From NCBI GenBank assembly GCA_017394885.1, contig JAFPWO010000002.1:1-64000 (forward strand): 64,000 nt of DNA. Reading direction: 5' to 3'. Under the pieces are notes generated by a model that saw only the letters and a program-made list of their open reading frames with translations, was not told the DNA's origin and did no database searches. Shown in pieces: positions 17,208 through 24,361 of this stretch. Every line of letters starts with the position of its first letter. Positions within the stretch are counted from its first letter, which is position 1. The translations under genes were made by a program, and so were the position numbers. Source of the DNA: Lachnospiraceae bacterium. GTDB taxonomy: Bacteria; Bacillota; Clostridia; Lachnospirales; Lachnospiraceae.

Positions 17208-18401
17208 TTATTGTTCCGGATTTTCCCTGCGGTATGACTCCGTTCCGATCCCGGCAGTCCCTTCCGTTTCCTGCAGCGGCCTGTATACCGTAACGGAGGA
17301 ACTCATGACTTCTTGTGAATCGTTTCCCCCGCCCGGGGCCATACTTTTCTCTTCCTCCGCGATATACCAGACTGTCGAAGATGAACGGTTTTCATCCTTC
17401 AAACCTTCCGCGGGGCCTTCTGCCTTTTCCGCGCTGCCCGGCGTCGGTGCGATCTCCGCTTCCGGGCGGCTTTCCGGCGGCGGCGCTGCCGGTTCTTTTC
17501 TTTCCGGATCGGTCAGGCTGCAGCCGGCCGCGGCCAGGGAAAGAAGGATCATCCCGGCCATGATCCCAAAGCCGGGCTTTCGATACCGCAAGACATATCG
17601 GACCCGGGTCTTCACTGCGGTCTCTCCGAATGCCAGCGGGCAGACGGTGATAAGCCGCCTTCCGGACAGGCTGCAGTCAAGGAGCGCCTTGGTATATTCT
17701 TTTCGATACGGGCTTTCCTGCCCGCGCACTACACATTCGTCGCAGGCCAGCTCGATATCCCGGCACAGCAGGATATAAGAGAGCCACATCAGCGGATTGA
17801 ACCAGTATACGGAAAGCAGAAGAAAGCCCAGCAGCTTTCGCCACGGATCGAGCCGCCGGATATGCATCCGCTCATGGGCCAGTACATAGCTGCGGTCCTC
17901 CGTCCGGAGCTTCCCCGGCAGGCAGATCTTCGGACGGACCAGCCCGAAGATAAACGGCTCTTCGATCCGGTCGCAGAGATACACGTTCTCCTCCAGCGGA
18001 AGGCTCTCCCGGACCCGCAGGCCCACCCGTATATAGCTGAAGACCATATACAAAAGCATGAGCCCGGTCCCGACGATCCACAGGACAGCCGGTACCGTAA
18101 GCCCGTTTTCCCGTGCAGCGGTTCCGGCTAAAGCCGCATCGCTTTCCGGGGCCGTCTCTTCTTCCGAATAACGGGGAGAAAGCGCCTCCGCCACGGCTTT
18201 GCTGCTCAGCTGTTCCGGAATCAGGGAGACCGGGCTGGCCGGCAGACTCGGGACCAGAAGGCGCACCGCGACCAGGGCCCATAACGCACAGATCCAGGTG
18301 CGCGGCGCTTTTTTCAGCAGCAGGCGGATCCCCAGGACCAGCAGGACGGCCAGGCTGGCGGATACACTCATTTTTACGATCTGCAGGAATAATTCCCTCA
18401 T
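17208..18401 (-). CDS. BlaR1/MecR1-like M56 membrane metallopeptidase
   Basis: Membrane zinc peptidase of 397 residues. Two N-terminal TM segments (about 12-30 and 36-51), a TM near 104-124, then the M56 catalytic core with HERMH (His176, Glu177, His180) and a third ligand Glu217 in RDIELACDECV. In BlaR1/MecR1 systems the peptidase is activated by an external sensor and leads to cleavage of the BlaI-type repressor encoded next to it. No penicillin-binding sensor domain is present; after the last TM (about 280-295, ending LAAAGC) there is only a Pro/Glu/Ser-rich tail of about 100 residues. The sensed signal is therefore probably not a beta-lactam bound to a transpeptidase domain. Confidence 0.88.
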   Translation of the reverse strand: MRELFLQIVKMSVSASLAVLLVLGIRLLLKKAPRTWICALWALVAVRLLVPSLPASPVSLIPEQLSSKAVAEALSPRYSEEETAPESDAALAGTAARENGLTVPAVLWIVGTGLMLLYMVFSYIRVGLRVRESLPLEENVYLCDRIEEPFIFGLVRPKICLPGKLRTEDRSYVLAHERMHIRRLDPWRKLLGFLLLSVYWFNPLMWLSYILLCRDIELACDECVVRGQESPYRKEYTKALLDCSLSGRRLITVCPLAFGETAVKTRVRYVLRYRKPGFGIMAGMILLSLAAAGCSLTDPERKEPAAPPPESRPEAEIAPTPGSAEKAEGPAEGLKDENRSSSTVWYIAEEEKSMAPGGGNDSQEVMSSSVTVYRPLQETEGTAGIGTESYRRENPEQ

Positions 18402-18425
18402 GACCCGCTTCCTCCTTATCCGTCC

Positions 18426-18782
18426 TCAGGCCTGACTGTCGATCAGGCGGCGGATCTCTTCCGCCTCGGCTTCACTCAGCTTCCGTCCTGCCGAAAACGC
18501 GGCAAAAAAAGCCGGCAGCGAGCCTTTAAATACCTCGTCCACCAGCTGGCAGCTCTGCCCGGTAAGGTACTCTTCCTTCGAGAGCAGCGAAGTGATCGTT
18601 CCGTTCTCGTTCCGGAACAGTCCCTTCTCACACAGGCGTTTCAGTACGGTATAAGTCGTGGATTTGGCCCAGTGCAGTTCTTCTTTGCACAGCCTGACCA
18701 GCTCTCCGGAGGAAAGCGGTTCCCGCTCCCAGATGAGCTCCGCGAAATAAGATTCAACCGTTCCCAGACGTGTTCCGCTCAT
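18426..18782 (-). CDS. BlaI/MecI-family transcriptional repressor
   Basis: Winged-helix repressor of 118 residues, family-typical length. The N-terminal DNA-binding domain contains the conserved patterns LGTVESYFAELIWE, SSGELVR and WAKSTTYTVLKRLCEKG, followed by the dimerisation helices with SLPAFFAAF, near where MecI/BlaI repressors are cleaved. It is the first gene of the seven-gene operon with the M56 peptidase and ABC genes, so it should repress its own operon and be inactivated on signal. Gap to the M56 gene is 24 bp. Confidence 0.92.
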   Translation of the reverse strand: MSGTRLGTVESYFAELIWEREPLSSGELVRLCKEELHWAKSTTYTVLKRLCEKGLFRNENGTITSLLSKEEYLTGQSCQLVDEVFKGSLPAFFAAFSAGRKLSEAEAEEIRRLIDSQA

Positions 18783-18812
18783 AGGATATGCCCCCTGATA
18801 AAGATATTTGGT

Positions 18813-18864
18813 CTACAGTTCGTCGTCCTGTCTGCAGTTTACACCATGTCGACCCGGCTGTCAA
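18813..18864 (-). promoter_or_regulatory. blaI operon promoter with candidate BlaI operator
   Basis: On the minus strand a perfect -35 TTGACA (18859-18864), 17-bp spacer and -10 TAAACT (18836-18841). The -10 and start-site region contains TGTAAAC, CTGCAG and CTGTAG (reading down to 18813), with TACA/TGTA half-sites as used by BlaI/MecI repressors. The promoter is clear; the exact operator is inferred. Confidence 0.6.
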
Positions 18865-18930
18865 GCGGCCCGGGACTCATGAGCAGGCCGCGGGGCGTTC
18901 CCCCTTACCCCCCAATATCCTGTTCTGCAT

Positions 18931-18979
18931 AAAAAACGGGGGCGTTCCCGCCTGCCGCACGGCAGGGAAACGTCCCCGT
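18931..18979 (-). terminator. Rho-independent terminator of the serpin gene
   Basis: Very strong hairpin: 18936-18957 pairs with 18961-18979 (GC-rich stem, loop about CAC), followed on the minus strand by six T (18931-18936). It lies 21 bp after the serpin stop codon and isolates the serpin from the blaI promoter. Confidence 0.88.
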
Positions 18980-19000
18980 AGCCTGTGTTTTTCTTCCCGC

Positions 19001-20362
19001 TCAGCCGCTGATCTCCGTCACAGCGCCGATGAAGATCGGGAGCTTATTCTGCATGTCCACGATCATATATACGAACGGACGGTCCAGAATGACTTCCTTG
19101 GGTTTCTCCTCGAGTGCCTCAGCTGCTTCCACGATCACCGCGGTCACGGCGGCAGCGCGGGTCCCGGCTTCCGTCACTTCGATATGCGTCTTGTGCAGCA
19201 CCTGGCTGATAAATAAGCTTTCGTCTTCCGAGATCCCGCGGAAATCTGCCACGAACGGCTCAAAGGCTTTCTTCATCCCCAGTTCTTTCAGGGCGCCGAC
19301 CATCGCCCACTCGCAGTCGTAGCTGAATTTCGGCAGGCCGATCGTCGTCTTTTCCGCGTTTTCGCTGCCGATCAGTCCCTGCAGCTTTTCCGGGGTAAGG
19401 GAAGCGATATAGGCGTCGAAATCCGTCCCTTCTTCCGGCAGCAGGGCGACAAAGCCGTACGTGCCCCCTTCATAGAGCTTGATAAAACCGGTCGTGTCCT
19501 CATCATGCAGATAGCTCCAGACAGAATCGTACATCATGGTGACCGGTTGTTTCTTCCCGTCCAGACCGGTAAATTTGCCGTGCGGATCAAGCTGGTATTC
19601 ATCAAACGGCGCAGCCCACTTCGCGTCAAAGCAGAGCGCGTTGATCAGGATCATGCGGGCATCCTCGCTCAGTTCCTGCAGGATCTCCTTGATCATTCCG
19701 TCCGTGTTCTTTTCGACCCAGTCATTGATATCCTTCACCGTCGTCTGATCGAACGGGGCCTGATAGATGCCGGCCTTAAAGTAATCCACGTCCTTCTGCA
19801 GGAAGTCTTCGTTCACGGTAAAGCCGTTCATTTCTTTGAACCAGATCGCATCGGCAATGGCAAATCTGGCTTTCTCGCCGGAAGGCAGTTCGTTGATGTA
19901 GGTGTAGACATACTGATTCAGCGCTTCCAGATCGATATCCTCGCCGCCGAGAAGCGCTTCCATCTCCGCCAGCGTTTCATTCTCCGCACCGTTCGCCGTC
20001 ATGGCCAGGGCGATCAGGATGGAAAGCGGGGAGATGAGGGTGGAATCACTGCCCTCCCGTCCCGCATAGTGCGTCTGGAAAAGCTTCGAGGCAAGCGCCA
20101 GATACGCGCTGCGGAAGGTATCGTCGGTCTCTTTCCCCTGCGCCGAGCCGGGCGTGTAGTGCGAGTGGCTTCCGCCCTGCGCGCCGGTCTCTTTTTCTTC
20201 CGAAGAGGATTCCGGAGCCTGTGTTTCCTGTCCGGCTGTTTCCGAAGGCTTTGCACTTTCGGAGGGAGCTGCCGCGCCGCAGGCGCAAAGGCCCATCAGC
20301 AGCGCAAGTGATAACACGACACACGTCAGTTTGCAGATTATCGATTTTTTCACAGTTTTCAT
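19001..20362 (-). CDS. Lipoprotein serpin (serine/cysteine protease inhibitor)
   Basis: Secreted, membrane-anchored protease inhibitor of 453 residues. An N-terminal signal peptide ends in LCAC (Cys28), followed by a Ser/Glu/Thr-rich linker and then a full serpin domain. Family signatures include NAENETLAEM-like helix patterns (TANGAENETLAEM), FDQTTVKDINDWVEKNTDGMI, LINALCFDAKW, and the hinge EAGTRAAAVTA. The reactive loop lies at about residues 398-420; counting from the hinge Glu398 (P17) places P1 near Ala414, suggesting inhibition of elastase- or subtilisin-like proteases rather than trypsin. ATG 20362 is chosen because the signal peptide starts there; the frame upstream belongs to another gene's shadow. 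Confidence 0.9.
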   Translation of the reverse strand: MKTVKKSIICKLTCVVLSLALLMGLCACGAAAPSESAKPSETAGQETQAPESSSEEKETGAQGGSHSHYTPGSAQGKETDDTFRSAYLALASKLFQTHYAGREGSDSTLISPLSILIALAMTANGAENETLAEMEALLGGEDIDLEALNQYVYTYINELPSGEKARFAIADAIWFKEMNGFTVNEDFLQKDVDYFKAGIYQAPFDQTTVKDINDWVEKNTDGMIKEILQELSEDARMILINALCFDAKWAAPFDEYQLDPHGKFTGLDGKKQPVTMMYDSVWSYLHDEDTTGFIKLYEGGTYGFVALLPEEGTDFDAYIASLTPEKLQGLIGSENAEKTTIGLPKFSYDCEWAMVGALKELGMKKAFEPFVADFRGISEDESLFISQVLHKTHIEVTEAGTRAAAVTAVIVEAAEALEEKPKEVILDRPFVYMIVDMQNKLPIFIGAVTEISG

Positions 20363-20384
20363 GGCTGACCTCTTTCTATTTCTG

Positions 20385-20404
20385 TGTGCCGGTGACCCGG
20401 CACA
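20385..20404. promoter_or_regulatory. Perfect hairpin in the serpin 5' region
   Basis: TGTGCCGG (20385-20392) and CCGGCACA (20397-20404) form an 8-bp perfect inverted repeat around TGAC, 23 bp before the serpin start. On the minus strand TATAAA at about 20412-20417 lies just upstream of it, so the repeat would sit near the transcription start as an operator or a 5'-UTR stem-loop. Function is inferred. Confidence 0.5.
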
Positions 20405-20456
20405 TGTTCTTTTATACCACAAAAACCGGTCAGAAGGGAGAAATGTTGCATCGCAA

Positions 20457-20488
20457 TAAAAAAAGGAGCCGCAAAGCCCCTTTTGCTC
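20457..20488 (-). terminator. Probable terminator after the sigma/partner operon
   Basis: On the minus strand GAGCAAAAGGGGCTTTGCGGCTC folds into an imperfect stem and is followed by seven or eight T (20457-20464). A second palindrome, CTGTCATCCGGATGACAG, lies just upstream (about 20488-20505). The unit lies about 30 bp after the stop of the gene at 20518. Confidence 0.65.
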
Positions 20489-20517
20489 TGTCATCCGGAT
20501 GACAGGCCTCCTGTTTT

Positions 20518-22089
20518 TTATTCCGTTCCCGGGCCGTCTCCTGCCGCGAAGAGATATTCCCCGTCGAAGCCGGAGAGCATTTCCTGAATCTCCCGGATGT
20601 ACTGGTCCAGAAGGGCATCGCTTTCCGCCGGCTCCAGCCAGATCTGCAGATACCCGCCTTCCGCAAACTCCATGCCGCGGTAATACGCCGGCGCGCCGCC
20701 CCGCGCCGCAAAGGCGGCTTCCAGCGCTGCGGCGATCTCTTTGGATCGTTCCAGCCGCCGGGCCTCGCTGATGTTTTCCAGTCCGTTCGTCCAGCTTCGC
20801 ATCGAAGGCAGCTCTTCCAGATAATGGCGGATCTCCGTCTCCGACTGGATCAGTTTTTCCAGATTCCCGTTCAGTATGGTAAGGACCGGCCCGGAATAGT
20901 ATACGCGGTGCTCTTCGCCTTCCGCCGTCCAGCACAGCTCGATCTCCCAGGTCATCTTCGCCGTATCGGATGAGATCGAGAGATCCTCCGGCAGGCCGTT
21001 TAACCGTCTGCAGCTGTAGTAGGCGTCTTTCAGGAAATCCTGCGTCGCCTCCAGCTTTGTGCTTACGTTATCCGCCCCATACAGGGCTTCCCGGTCGGTC
21101 AATCCCGCAAGCGAATAGCTTCCGTCCCGGGAATCATACGAGTAGCAGAAGCGGTCTATCCCATCGAACGACATGTCTGTCTGATCAAAGCGGACGGAAA
21201 AGGCGAAATCTTCCGGTGCAGTCCGGTTATCATCCAGGATCTCCCGCACATAGCTTTCCGCCTGATTCAGATCCCACTCCTGGGAGATGCCCGGAAAGGC
21301 GTTCCTGTCCAGAGAGAGGCCCCCGCTCTCGTTCGCCCAGATGGCAAAGCGCTGGTTGTCCCCCACGGTATAGTCCGCGATCGCCTCCATGTACCCTGTA
21401 TATTCATTTTTATACAGCATCAGGATCCCCTCCCGGCCGGCGGCGGCCGAGCGCAGGGACAGATTCAGATCCGCCAGCGAGGAATTGAGATATCGGTTCA
21501 AAAAGATTCTTACCGGGCCGCTTCCCTCCAGCTGCCCCCGGATGACGTCCAGCGGCTCCGCCGTCAGAATGCAGGCCTGCTCCGTCCAGCCCATCTTTTT
21601 ATTTTCAAGGGAGATGTTTTTCATGTCCGTGATCCGTGCCCGCAGGACCAGATCGCACTTTTCAAACAGTTCTTTTTCTGTCAGATACATGAGGCAGGCT
21701 TCCGCGTTCGGCGAGCCGGAAACTACTGCTGTGATTTCCCGCACGATCATCTCGGCATCTTCATAAAGAAGGGCCGGATCCGCCTCGGTTTCTTCTGTCG
21801 CTTCTGTCCTGACCGGGTTCGGCACAGATGTGTCCTCTACCGTCTCATTCGGCACAGATGTTTCCTCCTTCGCCGTGTCATCCGTCGCGGACGTTTCCGC
21901 GGAGATCCTGTTTTTCGGGCTCTTCATCCAAGAGGCAAGGCCCAGTGCCAGAAGCACCACGGCCGCCGTCACCGCGGCGGCGCGGAAGATCCTGCTGCCC
22001 GTGAAGAACTTCGTCTCCTTCGGCTCCGCCTCCTGCAGGAAACTGTCTTCGATCTCATTCAGATCCTTTAAAAAATCCGTTTTATTCAT
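20518..22089 (-). CDS. Membrane-anchored putative anti-sigma factor
   Basis: A 523-residue protein with a short cytoplasmic N-terminus (about 30 residues), one TM segment (about 32-50, AAAVTAAVVLLALGLASWM) and a long extracytoplasmic domain of some 470 residues beginning with a Glu/Thr-rich linker. I do not recognise a named domain in the external part. Its start codon overlaps the end of the ECF sigma factor gene by 8 bp, the standard arrangement of a sigma factor with its membrane regulator, so an anti-sigma or signal-sensing role is inferred from context and topology. The cytoplasmic part lacks the zinc-binding HxxxCxxC motif of ZAS anti-sigma factors. Confidence 0.7.
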   Translation of the reverse strand: MNKTDFLKDLNEIEDSFLQEAEPKETKFFTGSRIFRAAAVTAAVVLLALGLASWMKSPKNRISAETSATDDTAKEETSVPNETVEDTSVPNPVRTEATEETEADPALLYEDAEMIVREITAVVSGSPNAEACLMYLTEKELFEKCDLVLRARITDMKNISLENKKMGWTEQACILTAEPLDVIRGQLEGSGPVRIFLNRYLNSSLADLNLSLRSAAAGREGILMLYKNEYTGYMEAIADYTVGDNQRFAIWANESGGLSLDRNAFPGISQEWDLNQAESYVREILDDNRTAPEDFAFSVRFDQTDMSFDGIDRFCYSYDSRDGSYSLAGLTDREALYGADNVSTKLEATQDFLKDAYYSCRRLNGLPEDLSISSDTAKMTWEIELCWTAEGEEHRVYYSGPVLTILNGNLEKLIQSETEIRHYLEELPSMRSWTNGLENISEARRLERSKEIAAALEAAFAARGGAPAYYRGMEFAEGGYLQIWLEPAESDALLDQYIREIQEMLSGFDGEYLFAAGDGPGTE

Positions 22090-22642
22090 ACCACAGACCT
22101 TCCTTCTGCAGCAGCTCTTTCAGCTGATGCCGGATTCGGAACAAAAGAACTTTGACGTGATTGTCCGTGAGCCGCTCCTGCCTTGCGATCTCGCGGACAC
22201 TTAAGAAATACCAGTAACGCTTCAGGAAGATGCTCCGCTCCCGCGCCGGCAGTTCTTTCAGGAAACGGTTCAGCGCTTCCCTCCGGCTCAGATTTTCAGC
22301 CCAGTCCCGGCCGTCCTCCCCGGGGAGGATATCTTCCAGTTCGTCCAGCACCGCGGCGGCTTCCCCGCCGCCCCGCTTTGCTGCCAGCCGCTCATCCAGC
22401 CTGTCCAGCGCGCGGCGGCGGCAGACCATATAAAGCCAGCTTTTAAGGGAGTCCGGCTCCGCCGGCGGGATAGCGTCCCAGGCTTCACGGTAGACGTCGT
22501 TTTCCACCTCCTCCGCATCCTCCGCGCTCCCCAGGATACGCAGCGCAAGCGCGCACAGGCCGGATCCGTACCGGCGCTTCGCTTCCGCTATCGCTTCCTC
22601 GGAGCGGTCAAAAAATTGCTGAACAAGGGGGTCGCGCGTCAT
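22082..22642 (-). CDS. ECF-type RNA polymerase sigma factor
   Basis: Sigma-70 family factor of 186 residues with the two ECF domains. Sigma-2 spans roughly residues 10-80 (EEAIAEAKRRYGSGL, LRILGSAEDAEEVENDVY, WLYMVCRRRALD) and sigma-4 roughly 125-180 (LPARERSIFLKRYWYFLSVREIA, TDNHVKVLLFRIRHQLKELL). ATG 22642 is chosen over the longer frame because AAAGGAAC precedes it and the domain begins right after; the upstream 50 codons would lie across the promoter. It is translationally coupled to the membrane partner downstream. The regulon is unknown. Confidence 0.88.
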   Translation of the reverse strand: MTRDPLVQQFFDRSEEAIAEAKRRYGSGLCALALRILGSAEDAEEVENDVYREAWDAIPPAEPDSLKSWLYMVCRRRALDRLDERLAAKRGGGEAAAVLDELEDILPGEDGRDWAENLSRREALNRFLKELPARERSIFLKRYWYFLSVREIARQERLTDNHVKVLLFRIRHQLKELLQKEGLWYE

Positions 22643-22708
22643 CGTCAAAGTTCCTTTTTTGTCCTTCACTCTTTCAATCGGAAAACGTCTTAGGATGGTT
22701 ACAGCGGT

Positions 22709-22738
22709 ATTATAGCATATTTTTCGCCGGCATGTGAA
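22709..22738 (-). promoter_or_regulatory. Promoter of the ECF sigma operon
   Basis: On the minus strand TTCACA (22733-22738), 18-bp spacer and perfect TATAAT (22709-22714), 67 bp before the sigma start. The -35 lies in the T-run of the gdhA terminator, so termination and initiation signals are superposed. These are sigma-A elements, not an obvious ECF self-promoter. Confidence 0.6.
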
Positions 22739-22763
22739 AAAGGGCTCCGGTTTTCCGGAGCCC
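22735..22763 (-). terminator. Rho-independent terminator of gdhA
   Basis: GGGCTCCGG (22742-22750) pairs perfectly with CCGGAGCCC (22755-22763) around a 4-nt loop, followed on the minus strand by TTTTT. It starts 21 bp after the gdhA stop codon. Confidence 0.92.
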
Positions 22764-22784
22764 TTCCTCATGGGGAGGTATTGC

Positions 22785-24140
22785 TTAGACAATACCCTGA
22801 GCCAGCATGGAGATGACGATCTTGTCGGCAGCAGCCAGGTTCGCGCCTTCGATCAGGGCGTTCACGCCGTCCAGGCCGTACTTCTTCGCAGCAGCCAGAG
22901 AGCTGCGGAAGATATCCTTCATGATCGCATGCAGCTTCTCTTCAACTTCTTCTTCGGTCCAGTAGTACTTGGAAGCATCCTGAGCCATTTCCATCGCGGA
23001 GACCGCAACACCGCCGGCATTGACAGCCTTGGAAGGAGCCACGACCCAGCCGTTTTCACGAAGCAGGTCGATCGCTTCCTGGGTGGTAGGCATGTTCGCA
23101 ACTTCGATCAGGACGTTGCAGGTGCCTTCTTCAAGCATTCTCTGCGCATCTTCCAGACGAACGTCGTTCTGCATGGCGCAAGGCATATAGTAGTCAGCCT
23201 TTACGCGGCCCCAAGGCTTCTGGCCTTCGAAGAACTGAGCGCCGTACTTGTCAGCATAAGGCTTGCAGTGCATCGGATCCGTCGCACGCATCTCAAGCAG
23301 ATACGCAACCTTTTCTTCATTCATGCCTTCCGGATCGTAAACGAAGCCGTCCGGACCGGAAATGGTAACAACCTTCGCACCCAGCTGGGTCGCCTTCATG
23401 GCAACGCCCCAGGCAACCTGGCCGAAACCGGAGATCGCGATGGTCGCGCCCTTGATGTCGCGGCCGAGGGTCTTGATCAGTTCTTCGGCATAGTACACAG
23501 CGCCGAAACCGGTAGCGGTGGGACGTCCCAGGGATCCGCCGTACTGAGGAGCCTTGCCCGTAACGGCAGCGGCTTCGAAGTTGCCGGTGATTCTCTTATA
23601 CTGGCCATACAGGAAGCCGATTTCACGAGCGCCTACGCCCATGTCGCCGGCAGGGCTGTCGGTGTTGGCACCGATGTAACGATAGAGCTCGGTCATGAAG
23701 CTCTGGCAGAAACGCATAACTTCCGCATCAGACTTGCCGATCGGGTCGAAGTCGGAGCCGCCCTTGCCGCCGCCGATAGGAAGCGTGGTCAGGCTGTTCT
23801 TGAAGCACTGTTCGAAAGCCAGGAACTTAATGGTGTCCAGGGTAACGTTCTTCGCAAAACGAAGGCCGCCCTTGTACGGGCCGATCGCGCTGTTGAACTG
23901 TACACGGTAGCCGCGGTTTACATGAGCAACGCCATTGTCATCTACCCACGGTACGCGGAAGATAACGGTCTTTTCCGGTTCAACCAGTCTTTCCAGCAGA
24001 GCCAGCTTCCGATACTTCTCTTCGTTCGGGTCGATCATGGGACGCAGAGAATTCAGAACTTCACGAACGGTCTGCAGAAACAGCGGTTCATTCGCGTCGC
24101 GCGCTTCAACCTGAGCTAACACTTCATCTACATAAGACAT
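22785..24140 (-). CDS. gdhA: NADP-type glutamate dehydrogenase
   Basis: Catalyses reversible reductive amination of 2-oxoglutarate to glutamate, assimilating ammonia in the cytoplasm. 451 residues, as for hexameric NADP-specific enzymes. The glutamate dehydrogenase signature LPIGGGKGGSDFDP with the catalytic lysine, the GANTDSPAGDMGVGAREIG stretch and the nucleotide-binding ISGFGQVAWG motif are intact. Codon use is more restricted than in neighbours, as expected for a highly expressed gene. It has an AGGAGG site, a perfect terminator downstream and is monocistronic; it is divergent from dxr. Confidence 0.96.
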   Translation of the reverse strand: MSYVDEVLAQVEARDANEPLFLQTVREVLNSLRPMIDPNEEKYRKLALLERLVEPEKTVIFRVPWVDDNGVAHVNRGYRVQFNSAIGPYKGGLRFAKNVTLDTIKFLAFEQCFKNSLTTLPIGGGKGGSDFDPIGKSDAEVMRFCQSFMTELYRYIGANTDSPAGDMGVGAREIGFLYGQYKRITGNFEAAAVTGKAPQYGGSLGRPTATGFGAVYYAEELIKTLGRDIKGATIAISGFGQVAWGVAMKATQLGAKVVTISGPDGFVYDPEGMNEEKVAYLLEMRATDPMHCKPYADKYGAQFFEGQKPWGRVKADYYMPCAMQNDVRLEDAQRMLEEGTCNVLIEVANMPTTQEAIDLLRENGWVVAPSKAVNAGGVAVSAMEMAQDASKYYWTEEEVEEKLHAIMKDIFRSSLAAAKKYGLDGVNALIEGANLAAADKIVISMLAQGIV

Positions 24141-24201
24141 AACAACTTCCTCCTGAAAATAAGTGTGTCTGATTTAGTTTTCCGGTTTATTGGATAGTTT
24201 A

Positions 24202-24210
24202 AGAATAGCA
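24202..24210 (-). promoter_or_regulatory. Candidate extended -10 element for gdhA
   Basis: On the minus strand TGC followed by TATTCT (24202-24207) forms an extended -10 about 60 bp before the gdhA start. No good -35 hexamer is seen at 17-18 bp, so the assignment is tentative. Confidence 0.4.
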
Positions 24211-24261
24211 CAAAAACGGGGTTTCAGCCTACTAACTTTCTTAAGTATTTTGCTACTGTTG

Positions 24262-24298
24262 CCTGTTTTTCTTTCGCTTTGAAAGAAAGTATAACAGG
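24262..24298. repeat. Interrupted inverted repeat between gdhA and dxr
   Basis: CCTGTT...AACAGG (24262-24267 and 24293-24298) encloses TTTCTTTC and GAAAGAAA (24268-24275 and 24281-24288) around GCTTT. The element ends one base before the dxr -35 hexamer and lies upstream of gdhA, so it could be an operator in the shared regulatory region. No T-run follows on the plus strand, which argues against a terminator. Confidence 0.5.
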
Positions 24299-24299
24299 T

Positions 24300-24328
24300 T
24301 TGCAAAAGGGGGCCGGATGTATTATAAT
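24300..24328 (+). promoter_or_regulatory. dxr promoter
   Basis: TTGCAA (24300-24305), 17-bp spacer and perfect TATAAT (24323-24328), 33 bp before the dxr start codon. Confidence 0.7.
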
Positions 24329-24361
24329 CTGCAGTAAATATCTCCCCGAAAAGGAGCTTTC

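Noticed and set aside
20363..20935. N-terminal extension of the serpin frame by 191 codons
   Set aside because: The extension runs over a hairpin, a terminator and the end of the neighbouring gene; the signal peptide at 20362 marks the true start.
22734..24119. 461-codon open frame antisense to gdhA
   Set aside because: gdhA is unambiguous on the minus strand with terminator and ribosome binding site; the antisense frame has no motif.
24262..24298. Considered as a riboswitch or terminator upstream of dxr
   Set aside because: It lies upstream of the dxr promoter hexamers and lacks a following T-run, so it cannot be in the dxr transcript.
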